From Paenibacillus sp. EZ-K15 (lineage in GTDB: Bacteria > Bacillota > Bacilli > Paenibacillales > Paenibacillaceae): DNA of 63,319 nucleotides. The notes under the pieces are model-generated. The model made no database searches, was not told the origin of the DNA, and worked only from the letters and a program-made list of their open reading frames with translations. Where the stretch lies: positions 1 through 63,319 of the forward strand of contig NZ_PDHM01000001.1 of assembly GCF_002573715.1 (NCBI RefSeq), in the 5' to 3' direction. Below are positions 45,599 through 56,559 of this stretch, piece after piece. The position numbers and the translations under genes are program-made. Within the stretch, counting starts at the first letter, position 1, and each line of letters begins with the position of its first letter.

Positions 45599-45679
45599 TC
45601 ACAAAGGTGGAAACCATCCTGAAAGTCACATGGTCATCAGCGGCGAACCGCCGGACTACATAAAGGGAGAGGGTCGATC

Positions 45680-46618
45680 ATGGAAGCTTTGGCACTGGAG
45701 CGTAAGGCAGAACAGAACCGTGAACTGCGTGAGCGGTTAATGCAATTGAAGAAGGAACGTAATGCAATCATTTTGGCTCATTATTATCAACGGGACGAAA
45801 TACAAGAGGTCGCTGATTTCCGGGGGGATTCCTTCCTTCTCGCGCAGAAGGCAGCACAAACCGATGCTGAGGTCATCGTATTTTGCGGTGTGCATTTTAT
45901 GGGCGAGAGCGCTAAAATTCTGGCACCGGGCAAGACGGTTCTTATACCTGATGAGCGGGCTGGCTGCCCTATGGCGGATATGGTGAACGTTGACGGACTG
46001 CGGAAGCTGAAAGCGCAGCATCCGAATGCGAAAGTGGTCACATACATCAATTCATCAGCTGAGATCAAAGCCGAAACGGATATCTGCTGTACGTCATCCA
46101 ATGCCGTGAAAGTGATTCAGTCGGTGGATTCGGATGAAATTATATGGGTGCCTGATAAAAACCTGGGACATTATGTTCAGCAGCATACCGACAAGAAGCT
46201 CATTATCTGGGAAGGGTATTGCAACACGCATGACATGCTGACGGTTAAGGATGTTGTCGAGATGAAGGCCAAATATCCTCATGCGGAATTTGTGGTGCAT
46301 CCGGAATGCCGTCCAGAGGTTGTTGCGATGGGCGATTTTGTAGGGAGTACCACCGCTATCCTGGAGTATTGCAAAAATTCATCTGCCAAGGAGTTTATCG
46401 TGGGCACCGAGGATGGAACCGGATATCAGCTTCGATTGGATAGCCCGGATAAATCGTTCCACTTCGCTACGAAGTTCCTGGTGTGTCCGAATATGAAAGT
46501 GAATAACCTCAAAAAGCTGGTTAAAGCGTTGGAAACGATGAAGCCGCAAATTTATGTGCCGCCGGTCGTTGCAGAGAAAGCCAGAACTTCATTAGAGCGC
46601 ATGTTACAAGTTAAGTAG
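45680..46618 (+). CDS. nadA: Quinolinate synthase
   Basis: Condenses iminoaspartate with dihydroxyacetone phosphate to quinolinate. The 312-residue protein carries the likely [4Fe-4S] ligands C96 (AGCPMAD), C210 (HPEC) and C269 (LVCPNMK), as well as LAHYYQRDEIQE near 32 and DICCTSSNAV near 134. GGGAGAGGG precedes the ATG. It is the first gene of a nadA-nadB-nadC unit, an order different from the separate nad locus of B. subtilis. Confidence 0.95.
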   Translation: MEALALERKAEQNRELRERLMQLKKERNAIILAHYYQRDEIQEVADFRGDSFLLAQKAAQTDAEVIVFCGVHFMGESAKILAPGKTVLIPDERAGCPMADMVNVDGLRKLKAQHPNAKVVTYINSSAEIKAETDICCTSSNAVKVIQSVDSDEIIWVPDKNLGHYVQQHTDKKLIIWEGYCNTHDMLTVKDVVEMKAKYPHAEFVVHPECRPEVVAMGDFVGSTTAILEYCKNSSAKEFIVGTEDGTGYQLRLDSPDKSFHFATKFLVCPNMKVNNLKKLVKALETMKPQIYVPPVVAEKARTSLERMLQVK

Positions 46619-46656
46619 CATGCGCTACTCTTTCGTGAAAAGACAGGTGAGGCATC

Positions 46657-48273
46657 GTGATACCGCAGTATTTAATTGATTTTGAGCTGAACGATCTTCC
46701 GGTCATTGAGACGGATGTCATCGTGATCGGTTCAGGCATTGCGGGTTTATATACGGCGATCATGGCAAGCGCGACTCAGAATGTGCTATTGATTACGAAG
46801 AAATCGCTGCTCGAAAGCAACACGCGTTATGCACAGGGGGGGATTGCAGCCGTAACAGCCGAGGATGACTCTCCGGCCTACCACCGGCAGGACACCCTCC
46901 TGGCAGGGGCGGGCCTATGTTCTTCTGCCGCGGTGGATGTGCTTGTCAACGAGGGTCCGGTTGGTGTTCAAGAGCTGATTCGGCTCGGTACGATGTTTGA
47001 TGTGGAGAATGGCGAGCTCGCACTGACCCAAGAAGGCGCGCACAGTCATCGCCGGATCCTTCATGCCAACGGGGATGCTACCGGATATGAAATCGTGCGT
47101 GCCCTTTCCATTCAGGTTGAAATGCTTCACAATGTAGAGGTGTGGGACGATCATTTTGTCATTGACCTGATTACCGAGCAGGGAGAGTGCCATGGCGTTT
47201 TAGTACAGATGCCGGACGGCAAACGGGTATTCGTACGTGGACGGGCGACGGTGATGTGTTCCGGCGGCGCCGGTCAATTGTACCGGTATACGACCAATCC
47301 GGAGGTTGCCACAGCGGATGGCGTTGCCATGGCTTATCGGGCAGGCGCAGAAATTCGGGATATGGAGTTTATACAGTTCCACCCGACGGCGCTTAGTTAT
47401 CCGGGGGCGCCCCGATTCCTTATATCAGAGGCGGTTCGCGGTGAAGGGGCTGTTCTTCGGAATATACGAGGGGAACGGTTCATGCCCAAATACCATGATT
47501 TGCAGGAGCTGGCGCCGCGGGATATTGTAGCGCGGGCCATTGTCAGTGAGATGGAAGCAACGGGGTCTACCTTTGTTTATCTGGATATTACCCATGAGTT
47601 GCCGGAGATGGTCAAACATCGATTCCCAACGATTTATGAAACCTGCATGCAATATGGACTCGATTTATCGTCAGATTGGATTCCGGTCTCCCCGGCTGCG
47701 CATTATATGATGGGGGGCATCAAAACCAATCTGCATGGCGAGAGCAGCGTGAAGCGTTTATTTGCTTGCGGAGAGGTATCGTCTACCGGTGTTCACGGGG
47801 CGAACCGTTTGGCCAGCAATTCGCTGTCGGAGGCGATTGTGTACGGCAGTCGTATTGTCGAGCGCATTAAGAGTCTGCCGGAACCCTCAGGAGATCCACT
47901 TCATGTATCATTCCATCTCGGTCGCAAGGACGCTCCGTCCCAAGCGATGGTGGAAAAGCGCTTGAAGCTTCAGAAGGTGATGGTACGTTATGCAGGACTT
48001 CGGAGAAATAGGGATACTCTATTAAGAGCAGCAGAAGAGCTCAGCCGTCAGCTGCCATTGTTCCAATCGATGCTCTCCAAGCGTGAGGAATACGAGTTTG
48101 CCAACATGCTCACAGCATCCTTACTCGTGGTGCAGGGTGCGCTGGGTCGTGAAGAAAGCCGGGGAGCCCACTACCGTGAGGATTTCCCGGAGCGGAATGA
48201 CAGCGTATGGCAGAAACATATTGTCCATACACGGGATCAAGAAATGACGGAGGAATTAAGCGATGATGTTTAA
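46657..48273 (+). CDS. nadB: L-aspartate oxidase
   Basis: A 538-residue FAD enzyme that oxidises aspartate to iminoaspartate, the substrate of NadA. FAD motif VIVIGSGIAGLYTAI near 20-35; SNTRYAQGGIAAV near 56; HFHPT-type block FIQFHPTALSYPGAPRFL near 238; and HYMMGGIKTNLHGES near 347. The start is a GTG with GGTGAGG close upstream. It ends overlapping nadC by 11 bases. Confidence 0.95.
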   Translation: MIPQYLIDFELNDLPVIETDVIVIGSGIAGLYTAIMASATQNVLLITKKSLLESNTRYAQGGIAAVTAEDDSPAYHRQDTLLAGAGLCSSAAVDVLVNEGPVGVQELIRLGTMFDVENGELALTQEGAHSHRRILHANGDATGYEIVRALSIQVEMLHNVEVWDDHFVIDLITEQGECHGVLVQMPDGKRVFVRGRATVMCSGGAGQLYRYTTNPEVATADGVAMAYRAGAEIRDMEFIQFHPTALSYPGAPRFLISEAVRGEGAVLRNIRGERFMPKYHDLQELAPRDIVARAIVSEMEATGSTFVYLDITHELPEMVKHRFPTIYETCMQYGLDLSSDWIPVSPAAHYMMGGIKTNLHGESSVKRLFACGEVSSTGVHGANRLASNSLSEAIVYGSRIVERIKSLPEPSGDPLHVSFHLGRKDAPSQAMVEKRLKLQKVMVRYAGLRRNRDTLLRAAEELSRQLPLFQSMLSKREEYEFANMLTASLLVVQGALGREESRGAHYREDFPERNDSVWQKHIVHTRDQEMTEELSDDV

Positions 48274-49138
48274 CGGATACAACGATGGCCTTCTCCAAAG
48301 TATACGGACTTGGCTGCAGGAGGATATTGGGTCGGGGGACATTACGACTCTCACCACCATTGAGCCGGGTCATGAATCCAAGGGCGTTATCCATGCCAAG
48401 GAGGCTGGAATCGTGGCAGGTATGCCGGTAGCAGAGCTGGTATTCGAAACGGTTGATCCGTCGCTAACTTTTACGGCATTGGTTCGGGATGGGGACGAGG
48501 TTGAAAAAGGGACGGTTCTCGCCGAAGTGGAAGGAAGCACTCACCGTATTTTGACAGGCGAGCGCCTCGCTTTGAATTTGCTTCAGCGGCTGTCGGGTAT
48601 TGCAACAAGAACACGTTCTTTTGTTGATGTACTTGAGGGATTGCCGACAAGATTGGTGGACACCCGCAAAACGACACCCGGCCACCGAATGCTTGAGAAG
48701 TATGCCGTTCGGGTTGGCGGCGGCGCGAACCATCGTTTCGGTCTGTACGATGCCGTTATGATTAAGGATAATCACATTAAGGGTGCAGGAGGAATCGCGC
48801 AAGCGGTCAGCCGGGCAAGAGCCCATATTCCACATACCATGACGATAGAAGTTGAAACCGAGAGCTTGGCGCAGGTGGAGGAAGCACTGGCTGCAGGCGC
48901 AGATATTATTATGCTGGATAACATGAGTCATGACATGATGGCGGAGTCTGTTCGAAGAATCAAGGCCAAGGCTCCTCATGTTCGCGTCGAAGCATCGGGG
49001 AACGTGACGCTGGAGACCGTGCGCGGGATTGCCGAGACCGGGGTCGACGTGATATCCGTTGGACGGCTGACTTATTCTTTCCATAGTCTCGATATCAGTC
49101 TGGATCTGAATGCGAAGAAAGGAGGGACAGAAGGTTGA
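48263..49138 (+). CDS. nadC: Nicotinate-nucleotide pyrophosphorylase
   Basis: A 291-residue quinolinate phosphoribosyltransferase. [10 protein letters not shown] near 17, [11 protein letters not shown] near 112, [22 protein letters not shown] near 132-153 and MIKDNHI near 166 are the active-site segments; ISVGRLTYS near 263 closes the barrel. GGAGG lies 9 bases before the first of two ATGs. The last codons overlap coaX. Confidence 0.95.
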   Translation: MMFNGYNDGLLQSIRTWLQEDIGSGDITTLTTIEPGHESKGVIHAKEAGIVAGMPVAELVFETVDPSLTFTALVRDGDEVEKGTVLAEVEGSTHRILTGERLALNLLQRLSGIATRTRSFVDVLEGLPTRLVDTRKTTPGHRMLEKYAVRVGGGANHRFGLYDAVMIKDNHIKGAGGIAQAVSRARAHIPHTMTIEVETESLAQVEEALAAGADIIMLDNMSHDMMAESVRRIKAKAPHVRVEASGNVTLETVRGIAETGVDVISVGRLTYSFHSLDISLDLNAKKGGTEG

Positions 49139-49899
49139 TTCTAGTTGTGGATGTAGGGAATACCAACATTGTACTGGGTGTGTATCAGGGGAAGAAGCTG
49201 CTGCATGATTTTCGAATCAGTACATCGCGTCAGTCCACCGTGGATGAATACGGTGTGTTGATTCACAATTTGTTTCAAATGTCCAATATATTGGTAAGCC
49301 AAATAGAAGGCGTAATTGTTTCTTCCGTAGTTCCTCCTCTTGTACGTGTTGTCGAGGAGATGTGCAATAAATATATTGGCAAGGCGCCCCTGATCGTAGG
49401 ACCGGGGATCAAAACAGGACTGAATCTGCGGTATGAGAATCCGCGCGAGGTTGGCGCTGACCGGATCGTGAATGCAGTAGCAGCCGTCGAGCAGTACGGG
49501 GGGCCGCTGATTGTGGTGGATTTCGGTACGGCGACGACGTTTGATTGCATTGATGAGGCAGGCAATTATCTTGGCGGAGTGATTGTGCCTGGTATTGGCA
49601 TTGCTACTGAGGCTCTGGTACAGCGTGCTTCCAAGCTTCCTCGCGTAGAGCTCGAAAAGCCGAAAAAAGTAATTGGGCGCAATACCGTACATGCCATGCA
49701 GGCCGGCATCGTTTTTGGTTATGCGGGACAAGTTGATGGCCTGGTCAAGCGTATAAAAGCCGAGATGGGTACGGACAATGTTAAGGTTATCGCTACCGGG
49801 GGAATGGCCGAGCTGATTGCCAGCGAAACGGAGTCCATTGAAGAGATTTCTCCTCTTCTGACATTAGAAGGCTTGCGTATTATTTATGAGCGTAACTAG
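49135..49899 (+). CDS. coaX: Type III pantothenate kinase
   Basis: First step of coenzyme A synthesis, insensitive to CoA feedback. The 254-residue ASKHA-fold protein shows [12 protein letters not shown] near 5-16, [11 protein letters not shown] near 102, [11 protein letters not shown] near 123 and ATGGMAELI near 218. The start is a TTG with AAAGGAGGG 7 bases upstream and overlaps the stop of nadC. Confidence 0.95.
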   Translation: MILVVDVGNTNIVLGVYQGKKLLHDFRISTSRQSTVDEYGVLIHNLFQMSNILVSQIEGVIVSSVVPPLVRVVEEMCNKYIGKAPLIVGPGIKTGLNLRYENPREVGADRIVNAVAAVEQYGGPLIVVDFGTATTFDCIDEAGNYLGGVIVPGIGIATEALVQRASKLPRVELEKPKKVIGRNTVHAMQAGIVFGYAGQVDGLVKRIKAEMGTDNVKVIATGGMAELIASETESIEEISPLLTLEGLRIIYERN

Positions 49900-49956
49900 A
49901 ACCGCTATAAAACCGTTAGATATTACAAACAACTAGAAAGACAAGGAGGCCTCAAG

Positions 49957-50841
49957 ATGGGTAATCAAAAAGACCGTTTGCTGCGGGGAACAGCATTAAA
50001 CGGGAAAGTACGGACATTTGCCGTTCGGACAGCCGATTTGGTTGAAGAGCTTCGCCAAAGACATGATACGTTTCCTGTCGTCACAGCCGCTTTGGGCCGC
50101 ACCGTGTCAGCAGCAGCGATGATGGGAGCTATGCTGAAAGGAGACGAGCGTCTTAGCATTCAAGTGCGAGGCGACGGACCGATCGGTTTGATTGCGGCGG
50201 AGAGTAATGCCAACGGCGAGGTCCGCGGATATGTCAAAAATCCGCATGTGGAGCTGACGAATATCCGTCCGGGTAAGATGGATGTTGCCGCTGCTGTAGG
50301 GACCACCGGCCATATTGATGTGATCAAGGATTTCGGGTTGAAGGAGCCTTACCGTGGCAGTGTACCGATTATTTCGGGCGAGCTCGCTGAAGACTTCACA
50401 TACTATTTTGCCGTATCCGAACAGACCAACTCGGCGGTAAGCCTAGGTGTGCTGGTTTCACCGGATTATTCCGTGGCAAATGCGGGCGGCTTCATCGTTC
50501 AGCTTCTCCCTGGCGTTACCGAGGATGAGATTACGGAGCTTGAGCTTGCGCTGAGCAAGATTCCACCGATCACCGAGATGCTGGAAGAAGGACTGGAACT
50601 GGAAGACATCCTGAAACGAGTAGTTCCGGATGTGACCATTTTGGAGGAAATGGACGTGTACTTCAGCTGTGACTGCTCGCATGAGCGGGTGGAGCGGGCT
50701 TTGATCAGCTTGGGACAGGCAGAGCTTGAGCAGATGATCGAAGAGGATGGCAAGGCCGAAGTTTCTTGTCATTTTTGCAATGAAAAATATACGTTCGATA
50801 GAGAACAGCTAAAATCCGTGCTAGAGCGGGCCAAATCTTAA
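49957..50841 (+). CDS. hslO: Redox-regulated chaperone Hsp33
   Basis: A 294-residue holdase switched on by oxidation. The zinc thiolate site is C238, C240 (FSCDCSHERV) and C271, C274 (SCHFC); disulfide formation there unfolds the linker and exposes the client surface. The N-terminal domain begins DRLLRGTALNGKVRTFAV. AAGGAGG is close to the ATG. It sits between coaX and a PpiC foldase, as in B. subtilis (yacC-yacD). Confidence 0.95.
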   Translation: MGNQKDRLLRGTALNGKVRTFAVRTADLVEELRQRHDTFPVVTAALGRTVSAAAMMGAMLKGDERLSIQVRGDGPIGLIAAESNANGEVRGYVKNPHVELTNIRPGKMDVAAAVGTTGHIDVIKDFGLKEPYRGSVPIISGELAEDFTYYFAVSEQTNSAVSLGVLVSPDYSVANAGGFIVQLLPGVTEDEITELELALSKIPPITEMLEEGLELEDILKRVVPDVTILEEMDVYFSCDCSHERVERALISLGQAELEQMIEEDGKAEVSCHFCNEKYTFDREQLKSVLERAKS

Positions 50842-50861
50842 CGTTGGGATGAGCGACCGTG

Positions 50862-51797
50862 ATGACGAGACAAGAGAAGGGATTGTGGGCGACCGTCATT
50901 GTCTTGACAGCATGCGTATTGGGTATGGGCGGCTGGATGCTGTTTTCCGGGAATTTATCGCAAGAGGCTTCACCACCTTGGAAAGATGGCTCCCAACCAG
51001 TTGCATCCATCCAGGACAGGGCGATTACCGAAGACGAGTGGGTTGACGAGCTAAAGAAGCGTTATGGCCGCGAAATGCTGATGACCATGCTGAATCGGCA
51101 CGCCGTGGCTCTGGAGGCCAAAGCGAAGGATATTGATGTTATGCCGGCGGAAGTCGATGCAGAAATCGAAGTCATGAGCCACAGCTACGGTTCTAAGGAA
51201 CGTTTCTTATCGGAAATGGAAGATCAGCTTGGCATTACGGAGAGTGAATTAAAGACAGAGACGATGTATCGGCTGCTGCTTGAGAAAATTGCGACTTCCG
51301 ACGTACACATCGAAGAGCAGCAGATCGATTCGTATCTGGAACAGTACCCTGACCAATTTCGCCCCAAGAAACAGTTGAATTTATCCATGATCGAGGTCGC
51401 TTCGGAAGATGAGGCAGAACGGGTCATGGATCGGCTGGAGAATGGAGAAGCTTTTGCGGATCTCGCGGCTCAGGTATCTCTCGATGAGTATACTCGCGAA
51501 GACGGCGGGCAGATCGGCTTGGTCGAGGAGGATGATCCCTTCTTGCCGCCGGCACTGCTGAATGCAGCTTCAACGCTTGAGCCCGGGGATATTGCGGGGC
51601 CGATCTCGCTCACAGACACCTATGCCATTGTTTATGTGAAGGAAATTATCGAGCCTCAGGCCCCGAGCGAGGAAAGTGTCCGCGAGGCGGTTCGTAAGCA
51701 ACTGGCCCTAGAGCAGTCGGTGTCTTTATCCGAACTGGAGCGTCAGCTTCGCGAGAAATACGAGGCCCGGATTAGCGCTGGTACGGTCACGTTGTAA
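50862..51797 (+). CDS. yacD: Membrane-anchored PpiC peptidyl-prolyl isomerase (YacD-like)
   Basis: A 311-residue exported protein with a membrane anchor at about 8-29 (no lipobox Cys), a SurA-like region (about 45-150) and a parvulin domain at about 165-275 (LNLSMIEVASEDEAERVMDR, DEYTREDGGQIGLV, LTDTYAIVYVKEI). The active-site pattern is less complete than in PrsA, so isomerase activity is uncertain. A GTG directly before the ATG at 50862 is an alternative start; no strong ribosome binding site is visible. Confidence 0.85.
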   Translation: MTRQEKGLWATVIVLTACVLGMGGWMLFSGNLSQEASPPWKDGSQPVASIQDRAITEDEWVDELKKRYGREMLMTMLNRHAVALEAKAKDIDVMPAEVDAEIEVMSHSYGSKERFLSEMEDQLGITESELKTETMYRLLLEKIATSDVHIEEQQIDSYLEQYPDQFRPKKQLNLSMIEVASEDEAERVMDRLENGEAFADLAAQVSLDEYTREDGGQIGLVEEDDPFLPPALLNAASTLEPGDIAGPISLTDTYAIVYVKEIIEPQAPSEESVREAVRKQLALEQSVSLSELERQLREKYEARISAGTVTL

Positions 51798-51816
51798 ATA
51801 GAAGAAGAACATGAAG

Positions 51817-51862
51817 AAAGCTGCTGTGGCGGAGTAAGATGTGGCTGCAGGAGCTTTTTTTG
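51817..51862 (+). terminator. Terminator of nadABC-coaX-hslO-yacD
   Basis: AAAGCTGCTGTGGC pairs imperfectly with GGCTGCAGGAGCTTT, followed by T residues. From 51863 to the cysK promoter no gene is seen. Confidence 0.65.
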
Positions 51863-52000
51863 CGTTGAAGGTTGCAAAAGGTTTTATTAATGGGAATGGT
51901 GGGTTTCATAGCGTGCATGACTAGAGGCGAAATCGCTTTTCCTCGTTCGGGAGGCGCAGGAAAATCCACCTAGAAATGTTGATTTTCGAGATGTGGGATA

Positions 52001-52029
52001 TTGACAATGACACGTAACGTTGATAAGAT
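52001..52029 (+). promoter_or_regulatory. Sigma-A promoter of cysK
   Basis: TTGACA (52001-52006), 17 bp, TAAGAT (52024-52029). An inverted pair AGGT/ACCT (about 52031-52045) lies at the start site. The transcript would have a leader of about 185 nt, in which I do not recognise an S-box or T-box. Confidence 0.8.
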
Positions 52030-52221
52030 GAAGGTATAAAAACCTACCTTTTTACTCGGATATCAGCAACCTCAATTATCAAGAATTAGAGTCTATATGC
52101 TGGCTCTGCTTTTCTTTCAACATCCAGACACCACAAATTTAATGATTCGACATTAGAATGTATAACACCATTATGGATTTACTAGTTTATCCAGATTCAT
52201 ATTTAGAGGAGGGCTTCATTC

Positions 52222-53157
52222 ATGGCAAAAGTCGTAAACAATGTGACAGAATTAATCGGTGGAACTCCACTCGTCCGTTTGAATCGGATCGTACCGGAGG
52301 ATAGCGCAGAGATTTATCTGAAGCTGGAATACCAGAACCCGGGTGCAAGCGTTAAAGACCGGATCGCGATCAGCATTGTGGAAGAAGCGGAGAAGGACGG
52401 ACGTTTGAAGCCGGGCGATACCATTATTGAAGCAACAAGCGGTAATACCGGTATTGGTCTAGCTATGGTGGCAGCTGCCAAAGGCTACAAAGCGGTTATC
52501 GTTATGCCTGAAACCATGAGCTTGGAGCGCCGCAACCTGCTGCGTGCCTATGGCGCGGAACTGGTACTGACACCGGGATCGGAAGGAATGAACGGTGCGG
52601 TTAAGAAGGCGGAAGAAATTCTGAAGGAAAATGCGGGATTCTTTATGGCCGATCAATTCAATAACCAAGCCAACGTGAAAATCCACCGTGAAACAACAGG
52701 TCCGGAAATCGTTGAAGCGATCCAATCCATCGGCGGTTCCTTGGATGCGTTCGTGGCAGGTATCGGAACAGGCGGAACGATTACAGGGGCGGGCGAAGTG
52801 CTGAAAGAGCAATTCCCTGATATTAAGGTCATTGCAGTTGAGCCTGCTGCATCGCCAATCCTTGCCGGAGGCAAACCAGGTCCTCACAAAATCCAGGGTA
52901 TTGGCGCAAACTTCATTCCTGAAATTTTGAACCAAGAAGTCTACGATGAAATCGTTCATGTCGAGAATGACGATGCCTTTGAAACCTCCCGCCGTGTGGC
53001 GAAGGAAGAAGGCGTTCTTGGCGGCATTTCTTCCGGTGCGGCTGTATACGCGGCATTGAAGGTTGCCAAAGAGCTTGGTAAAGGCAAGCGGGTGGTAGCC
53101 GTGATCCCAAGTAACGGAGAACGTTACCTGAGCACGCCGCTCTATAACTTCGAGTAA
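52222..53157 (+). CDS. cysK: Cysteine synthase A
   Basis: Makes cysteine from O-acetylserine and sulfide. The 311-residue PLP enzyme has the Schiff-base lysine K45 in SVKDR and the substrate loop TSGNTG at 72-77; [13 protein letters not shown] near 176 binds the phosphate. In B. subtilis the CysK-CymR complex also controls sulfur genes; no CymR gene is in the window. GAGGAGGG lies 8 bases before the ATG. Confidence 0.96.
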   Translation: MAKVVNNVTELIGGTPLVRLNRIVPEDSAEIYLKLEYQNPGASVKDRIAISIVEEAEKDGRLKPGDTIIEATSGNTGIGLAMVAAAKGYKAVIVMPETMSLERRNLLRAYGAELVLTPGSEGMNGAVKKAEEILKENAGFFMADQFNNQANVKIHRETTGPEIVEAIQSIGGSLDAFVAGIGTGGTITGAGEVLKEQFPDIKVIAVEPAASPILAGGKPGPHKIQGIGANFIPEILNQEVYDEIVHVENDDAFETSRRVAKEEGVLGGISSGAAVYAALKVAKELGKGKRVVAVIPSNGERYLSTPLYNFE

Positions 53158-53188
53158 CGAGTAAGATGATATTGTAATATGCGCGCAT

Positions 53189-53211
53189 GGTCTCACCTCA
53201 TCTGGGTGAGA
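53189..53211. other. Small inverted repeat after cysK
   Basis: TCTCACC and GGGTGAGA flank a 6-base spacer. No T-run follows; the clear terminator is the next hairpin. Confidence 0.4.
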
Positions 53212-53231
53212 TAATGCGTGACAAGGAAGGG

Positions 53232-53267
53232 GCCCTCAATGTGTTTTTATAGCATTGAGGGCTTTTT
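53232..53267 (+). terminator. Terminator of cysK
   Basis: GCCCTCAATG and CATTGAGGGC form a 10-bp perfect stem, then five T residues. Confidence 0.9.
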
Positions 53268-53427
53268 GCGTATACTAGTCCCAAAGATAACGCTTTATTG
53301 GAATCCACGGGATGACCGCTCCAAAAATTATTGTTGGACGAGCTTCTATTTAGGGTTTTCAAGAGAAGCGGGATACAGTATACTGACAGGCAACAGTAAG
53401 GCTTTTGATGACTAAGGGAGGATCGGC

Positions 53428-55092
53428 ATGGAGAGAAGAGTGGAGCTGGCCCAGTGGCAGGCATGGGCTAAAGAGGGCTGGTCCGTCGTTCCCTATCTGG
53501 TTCAATATAAAGGAGCAACAAGAGGGTTACCCCTGTCATGGAGACATGCATGGAAAGCGGCATCGCCGTATGCCTTTGTGCTGGAGAGTGGTAAGGGTGG
53601 ACGCTATACGTATCTTGGATTGCGGCCGGTGTCCATTCTGCAGGGGAAGGGGAGCCATGGAGAGATCATTGAGCTGTCGGGGGATTCGCGAACGCAGGTA
53701 ACGGGAAAGCCGCTGCATCTGTTAGAGCAGTGGATGAAAGAATGGCGGGCTCCCCGTGTACCGGGATGGCCGGACTTTCGCGGTGGCTACGCCGGTTTTC
53801 TAAGCTACGATGTGATCCGATCGATTGAGCAGCTCCCAAAAATAGCCAAAGATGAGCCGGGGTTCCTGGATTATATGTGGATGCGCATAGAAGAGATCTG
53901 GATCTATGATCATGCAGATGACAGCGTCTACTGCTCGGTGCATGTCCCTCTGCCTTGGGCATTCGGGACCGGGGAAGTTTCGGAGGAAAAGACGGTATCC
54001 GGTGCTTCTGTTGATGCATCCAGAGGTTCGGTGCTTTCAATCGATCAAGAGAAGCTATTGCAGGAGTTATATGATCGGGCTGTCGTAAGGGCTGAATCGA
54101 TGCTGTCCCAATGGAATCAAATGTTCGGAACAGTCTTAGGGAACGGCTCGGAGTCCGAAGATGAGCACGTGCGGCAGGAACGATGGAAGAAAGCGCAGGA
54201 GCTGTCCGGGCCGAATGTCGAGATTTGGGATCGGCTGGAGATTGATTTTACGCAGGAAGCGTTCGAGCAGGCGGTACGCTCGATTCAAGAGTATATTCGG
54301 CAGGGTGATGTATTTCAGGTCAATTTGTCTCTGCGCCGTCATTTGCAGCTGCATGCGGACCCCGCGGATATTTATGAGTGGCTGCGTATCCTGAATCCGT
54401 CGCCGTATATGGGGTATTTATCCTCGCCGGGCTTCAGCTTGGCTAGCGGCTCACCGGAATTGCTGGTGAAGCTGGATGGCGATGTCGTATCTGCACGACC
54501 GATTGCGGGAACTCGGCGCCGGGGAAGCAATCCGGAAGAGGATGCGGCAATGGAAGCAGAACTGCTTGGCAGCGAGAAAGAACGGGCGGAGCATATTATG
54601 CTGGTCGATTTGGAGCGTAATGACATTGGCCGCATTGCCGCATACGGGACCGTGCATGTTCCGGAGCTGATGACCGTCGAAAGGTACTCTCACGTGATGC
54701 ATCTGGTGTCGCAAGTGGAAGGGCGGATTTCAGAGGGCAAACATGCGTATGATGTCATTGCGGCAGCGTTCCCCGGCGGCACCATTACAGGCGCACCCAA
54801 AATCCGGACCATGGAGATCATCGAAGAGCTGGAGCCCGTGACGCGGGGACCCTATACCGGCTCCATGGGCTGGATCGATTATAATGGTGATATGGAGCTC
54901 AACATTATTATTCGGACCCTCGCCGTGAAGGATGGGGTCGGCTACATCCAGACGGGCGCGGGGATTGTCATTGACTCCGATCCGTACCGGGAATACAGGG
55001 AGTGTCATAACAAGGCAAAGGCTTTGATTGCCGCTCTGATATGCAGTGAAGAAGAAGCGGCAGTGGTATCCGCGAATATAGGGGGGAAATAA
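53428..55092 (+). CDS. pabB: Aminodeoxychorismate synthase component I
   Basis: With PabA turns chorismate into aminodeoxychorismate for folate. The 554-residue protein carries the chorismate-binding domain in its C-terminal half: [12 protein letters not shown] near 298, [11 protein letters not shown] near 338, PIAGTRRRG near 355, [14 protein letters not shown] near 389, and [11 protein letters not shown] near 449. It is longer than B. subtilis PabB (470), with extra sequence around residues 175-270. The folate context argues against TrpE. AGGGAGG is 6 bases before the ATG. Confidence 0.93.
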   Translation: MERRVELAQWQAWAKEGWSVVPYLVQYKGATRGLPLSWRHAWKAASPYAFVLESGKGGRYTYLGLRPVSILQGKGSHGEIIELSGDSRTQVTGKPLHLLEQWMKEWRAPRVPGWPDFRGGYAGFLSYDVIRSIEQLPKIAKDEPGFLDYMWMRIEEIWIYDHADDSVYCSVHVPLPWAFGTGEVSEEKTVSGASVDASRGSVLSIDQEKLLQELYDRAVVRAESMLSQWNQMFGTVLGNGSESEDEHVRQERWKKAQELSGPNVEIWDRLEIDFTQEAFEQAVRSIQEYIRQGDVFQVNLSLRRHLQLHADPADIYEWLRILNPSPYMGYLSSPGFSLASGSPELLVKLDGDVVSARPIAGTRRRGSNPEEDAAMEAELLGSEKERAEHIMLVDLERNDIGRIAAYGTVHVPELMTVERYSHVMHLVSQVEGRISEGKHAYDVIAAAFPGGTITGAPKIRTMEIIEELEPVTRGPYTGSMGWIDYNGDMELNIIIRTLAVKDGVGYIQTGAGIVIDSDPYREYRECHNKAKALIAALICSEEEAAVVSANIGGK

Positions 55093-55093
55093 T

Positions 55094-55675
55094 ATGATAC
55101 TTGTCATCGATAATTATGATTCGTTTACGTATAACCTGGTTCAATATTTGGGTGAGCTCGGCGAAGAAGTGAAGGTTTACCGGAATGATGAGATCGACAT
55201 CGCTGGTATCGAGGCATTGGCCCCGGACCATATCCTGATATCTCCGGGACCGTGCACGCCGAATGAAGCCGGCATCAGTCTGGATGTTATTTCGCATTTC
55301 AAGGGTGTGATTCCGATCTTTGGCGTCTGCCTCGGCCATCAGGCGATCGGGCAAGCCTTTGGCGGCAACGTGATTCGTGCGGAGCGCCTTATGCACGGGA
55401 AAACATCCGCGATCCAGCATACGGGCGGCTCGGTCTTCGAAGGCTTACCGGTTCCGTTCACCGCAACGCGCTATCACTCGCTGATCGTTGAGAAGGAAAC
55501 TTTGCCGGATGAGCTGGAGATTACCGCCTGGACCGAAGAGGGCGAAATCATGGGGCTTCGGCATAAACAATATCCCATAGAAGGGGTGCAGTTCCATCCG
55601 GAATCCATCATTACGGACCATGGCCATCAAATGCTGCGCAATTTCTTGAAGCGTACAGCTGGCACCAAAGCATGA
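55094..55675 (+). CDS. pabA: Aminodeoxychorismate/anthranilate synthase component II
   Basis: A 193-residue class I glutamine amidotransferase that supplies ammonia to PabB and, in Bacillales, often also to TrpE. The catalytic triad is C79 (GVCLGHQ), H168 and E170 (QFHPES). The ATG follows the pabB stop by one base and the stop overlaps the pabC start. Confidence 0.95.
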   Translation: MILVIDNYDSFTYNLVQYLGELGEEVKVYRNDEIDIAGIEALAPDHILISPGPCTPNEAGISLDVISHFKGVIPIFGVCLGHQAIGQAFGGNVIRAERLMHGKTSAIQHTGGSVFEGLPVPFTATRYHSLIVEKETLPDELEITAWTEEGEIMGLRHKQYPIEGVQFHPESIITDHGHQMLRNFLKRTAGTKA

Positions 55676-56559
55676 AATATATTGGCATGAACGGCGGCAT
55701 CGTTGAAGCTGCCGAGGCTGTCATACCTGTAATGGATCACGGTCTTCTGTACGGAATGGGGTTATTCGAGACCTTCCGCACTTATAAGGGGAAGCCTTTT
55801 TTATTAGAGCGGCACTTGAGCCGGCTCATGGACAGCTGCCGGGAGCTCGGGATCGTCCACAGGGCGGATGCTGAGAGGATCAGCCGCTGGATAACGGAAC
55901 TGATGGAGGCCAATGGTCTCCAGGATGCTTATATTCGATATACCGTAACGGCAGGAGAGGGATTACTCGGTCTGCCTGCTGGCGATTATTTGAGGCCTTC
56001 CGAGATTTTATTCGCCAAAGAGCTTCCGGCCGCAAACGAAATGCTCTACGAGAAAGGCAGAGCCATGCGGCGGCTGTCCCTTCCGCGGAACACGCCGGAA
56101 TCCTCGGTTCGGCTGAAATCTCTGCATTATATGAACAATATACTCGCAAAGCGGGAATTGGCCGAATACCCCAGCCACTCGGACGGTCCGACAGAGGGGC
56201 TGATGCTAACGGCGGCCGGGGAAGTGGCAGAGGGCATTGTCAGCAATGTCTTTTTTGTCAAAGCGGGTCGTTTATATACGCCTGACGTAAGTACGGGCAT
56301 TTTGCCGGGGATTACCCGGGCCGTGGTGCTGGAATTGGCTGCCGATCTTGGGATGGAAGTCGAAGAAGGCCGTTACAGCTGGGAGTTTTTCACTGGAGCG
56401 GATGAAATATTTACGACCGGTTCTGTACAGGAGATTGTTCCGGTTACGACGTTGATTGGAGCTGAAGGTGAGAGTCTAGTCATTGGACAAGGATTGGTCG
56501 GTCCGATAACCCGTACATTACTGAGCGCATATAGAAGGAAAGCAGGGCAAAAGGCATGA
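55672..56559 (+). CDS. pabC: Aminodeoxychorismate lyase
   Basis: A 295-residue fold-type IV PLP enzyme that releases p-aminobenzoate and pyruvate. [19 protein letters not shown] near 23-41 and [15 protein letters not shown] near 149-163 (PLP lysine in the LKSL segment) define the family; [11 protein letters not shown] near 186 and [10 protein letters not shown] near 216 follow. It overlaps both pabA and folP by four bases. Confidence 0.93.
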   Translation: MKYIGMNGGIVEAAEAVIPVMDHGLLYGMGLFETFRTYKGKPFLLERHLSRLMDSCRELGIVHRADAERISRWITELMEANGLQDAYIRYTVTAGEGLLGLPAGDYLRPSEILFAKELPAANEMLYEKGRAMRRLSLPRNTPESSVRLKSLHYMNNILAKRELAEYPSHSDGPTEGLMLTAAGEVAEGIVSNVFFVKAGRLYTPDVSTGILPGITRAVVLELAADLGMEVEEGRYSWEFFTGADEIFTTGSVQEIVPVTTLIGAEGESLVIGQGLVGPITRTLLSAYRRKAGQKA

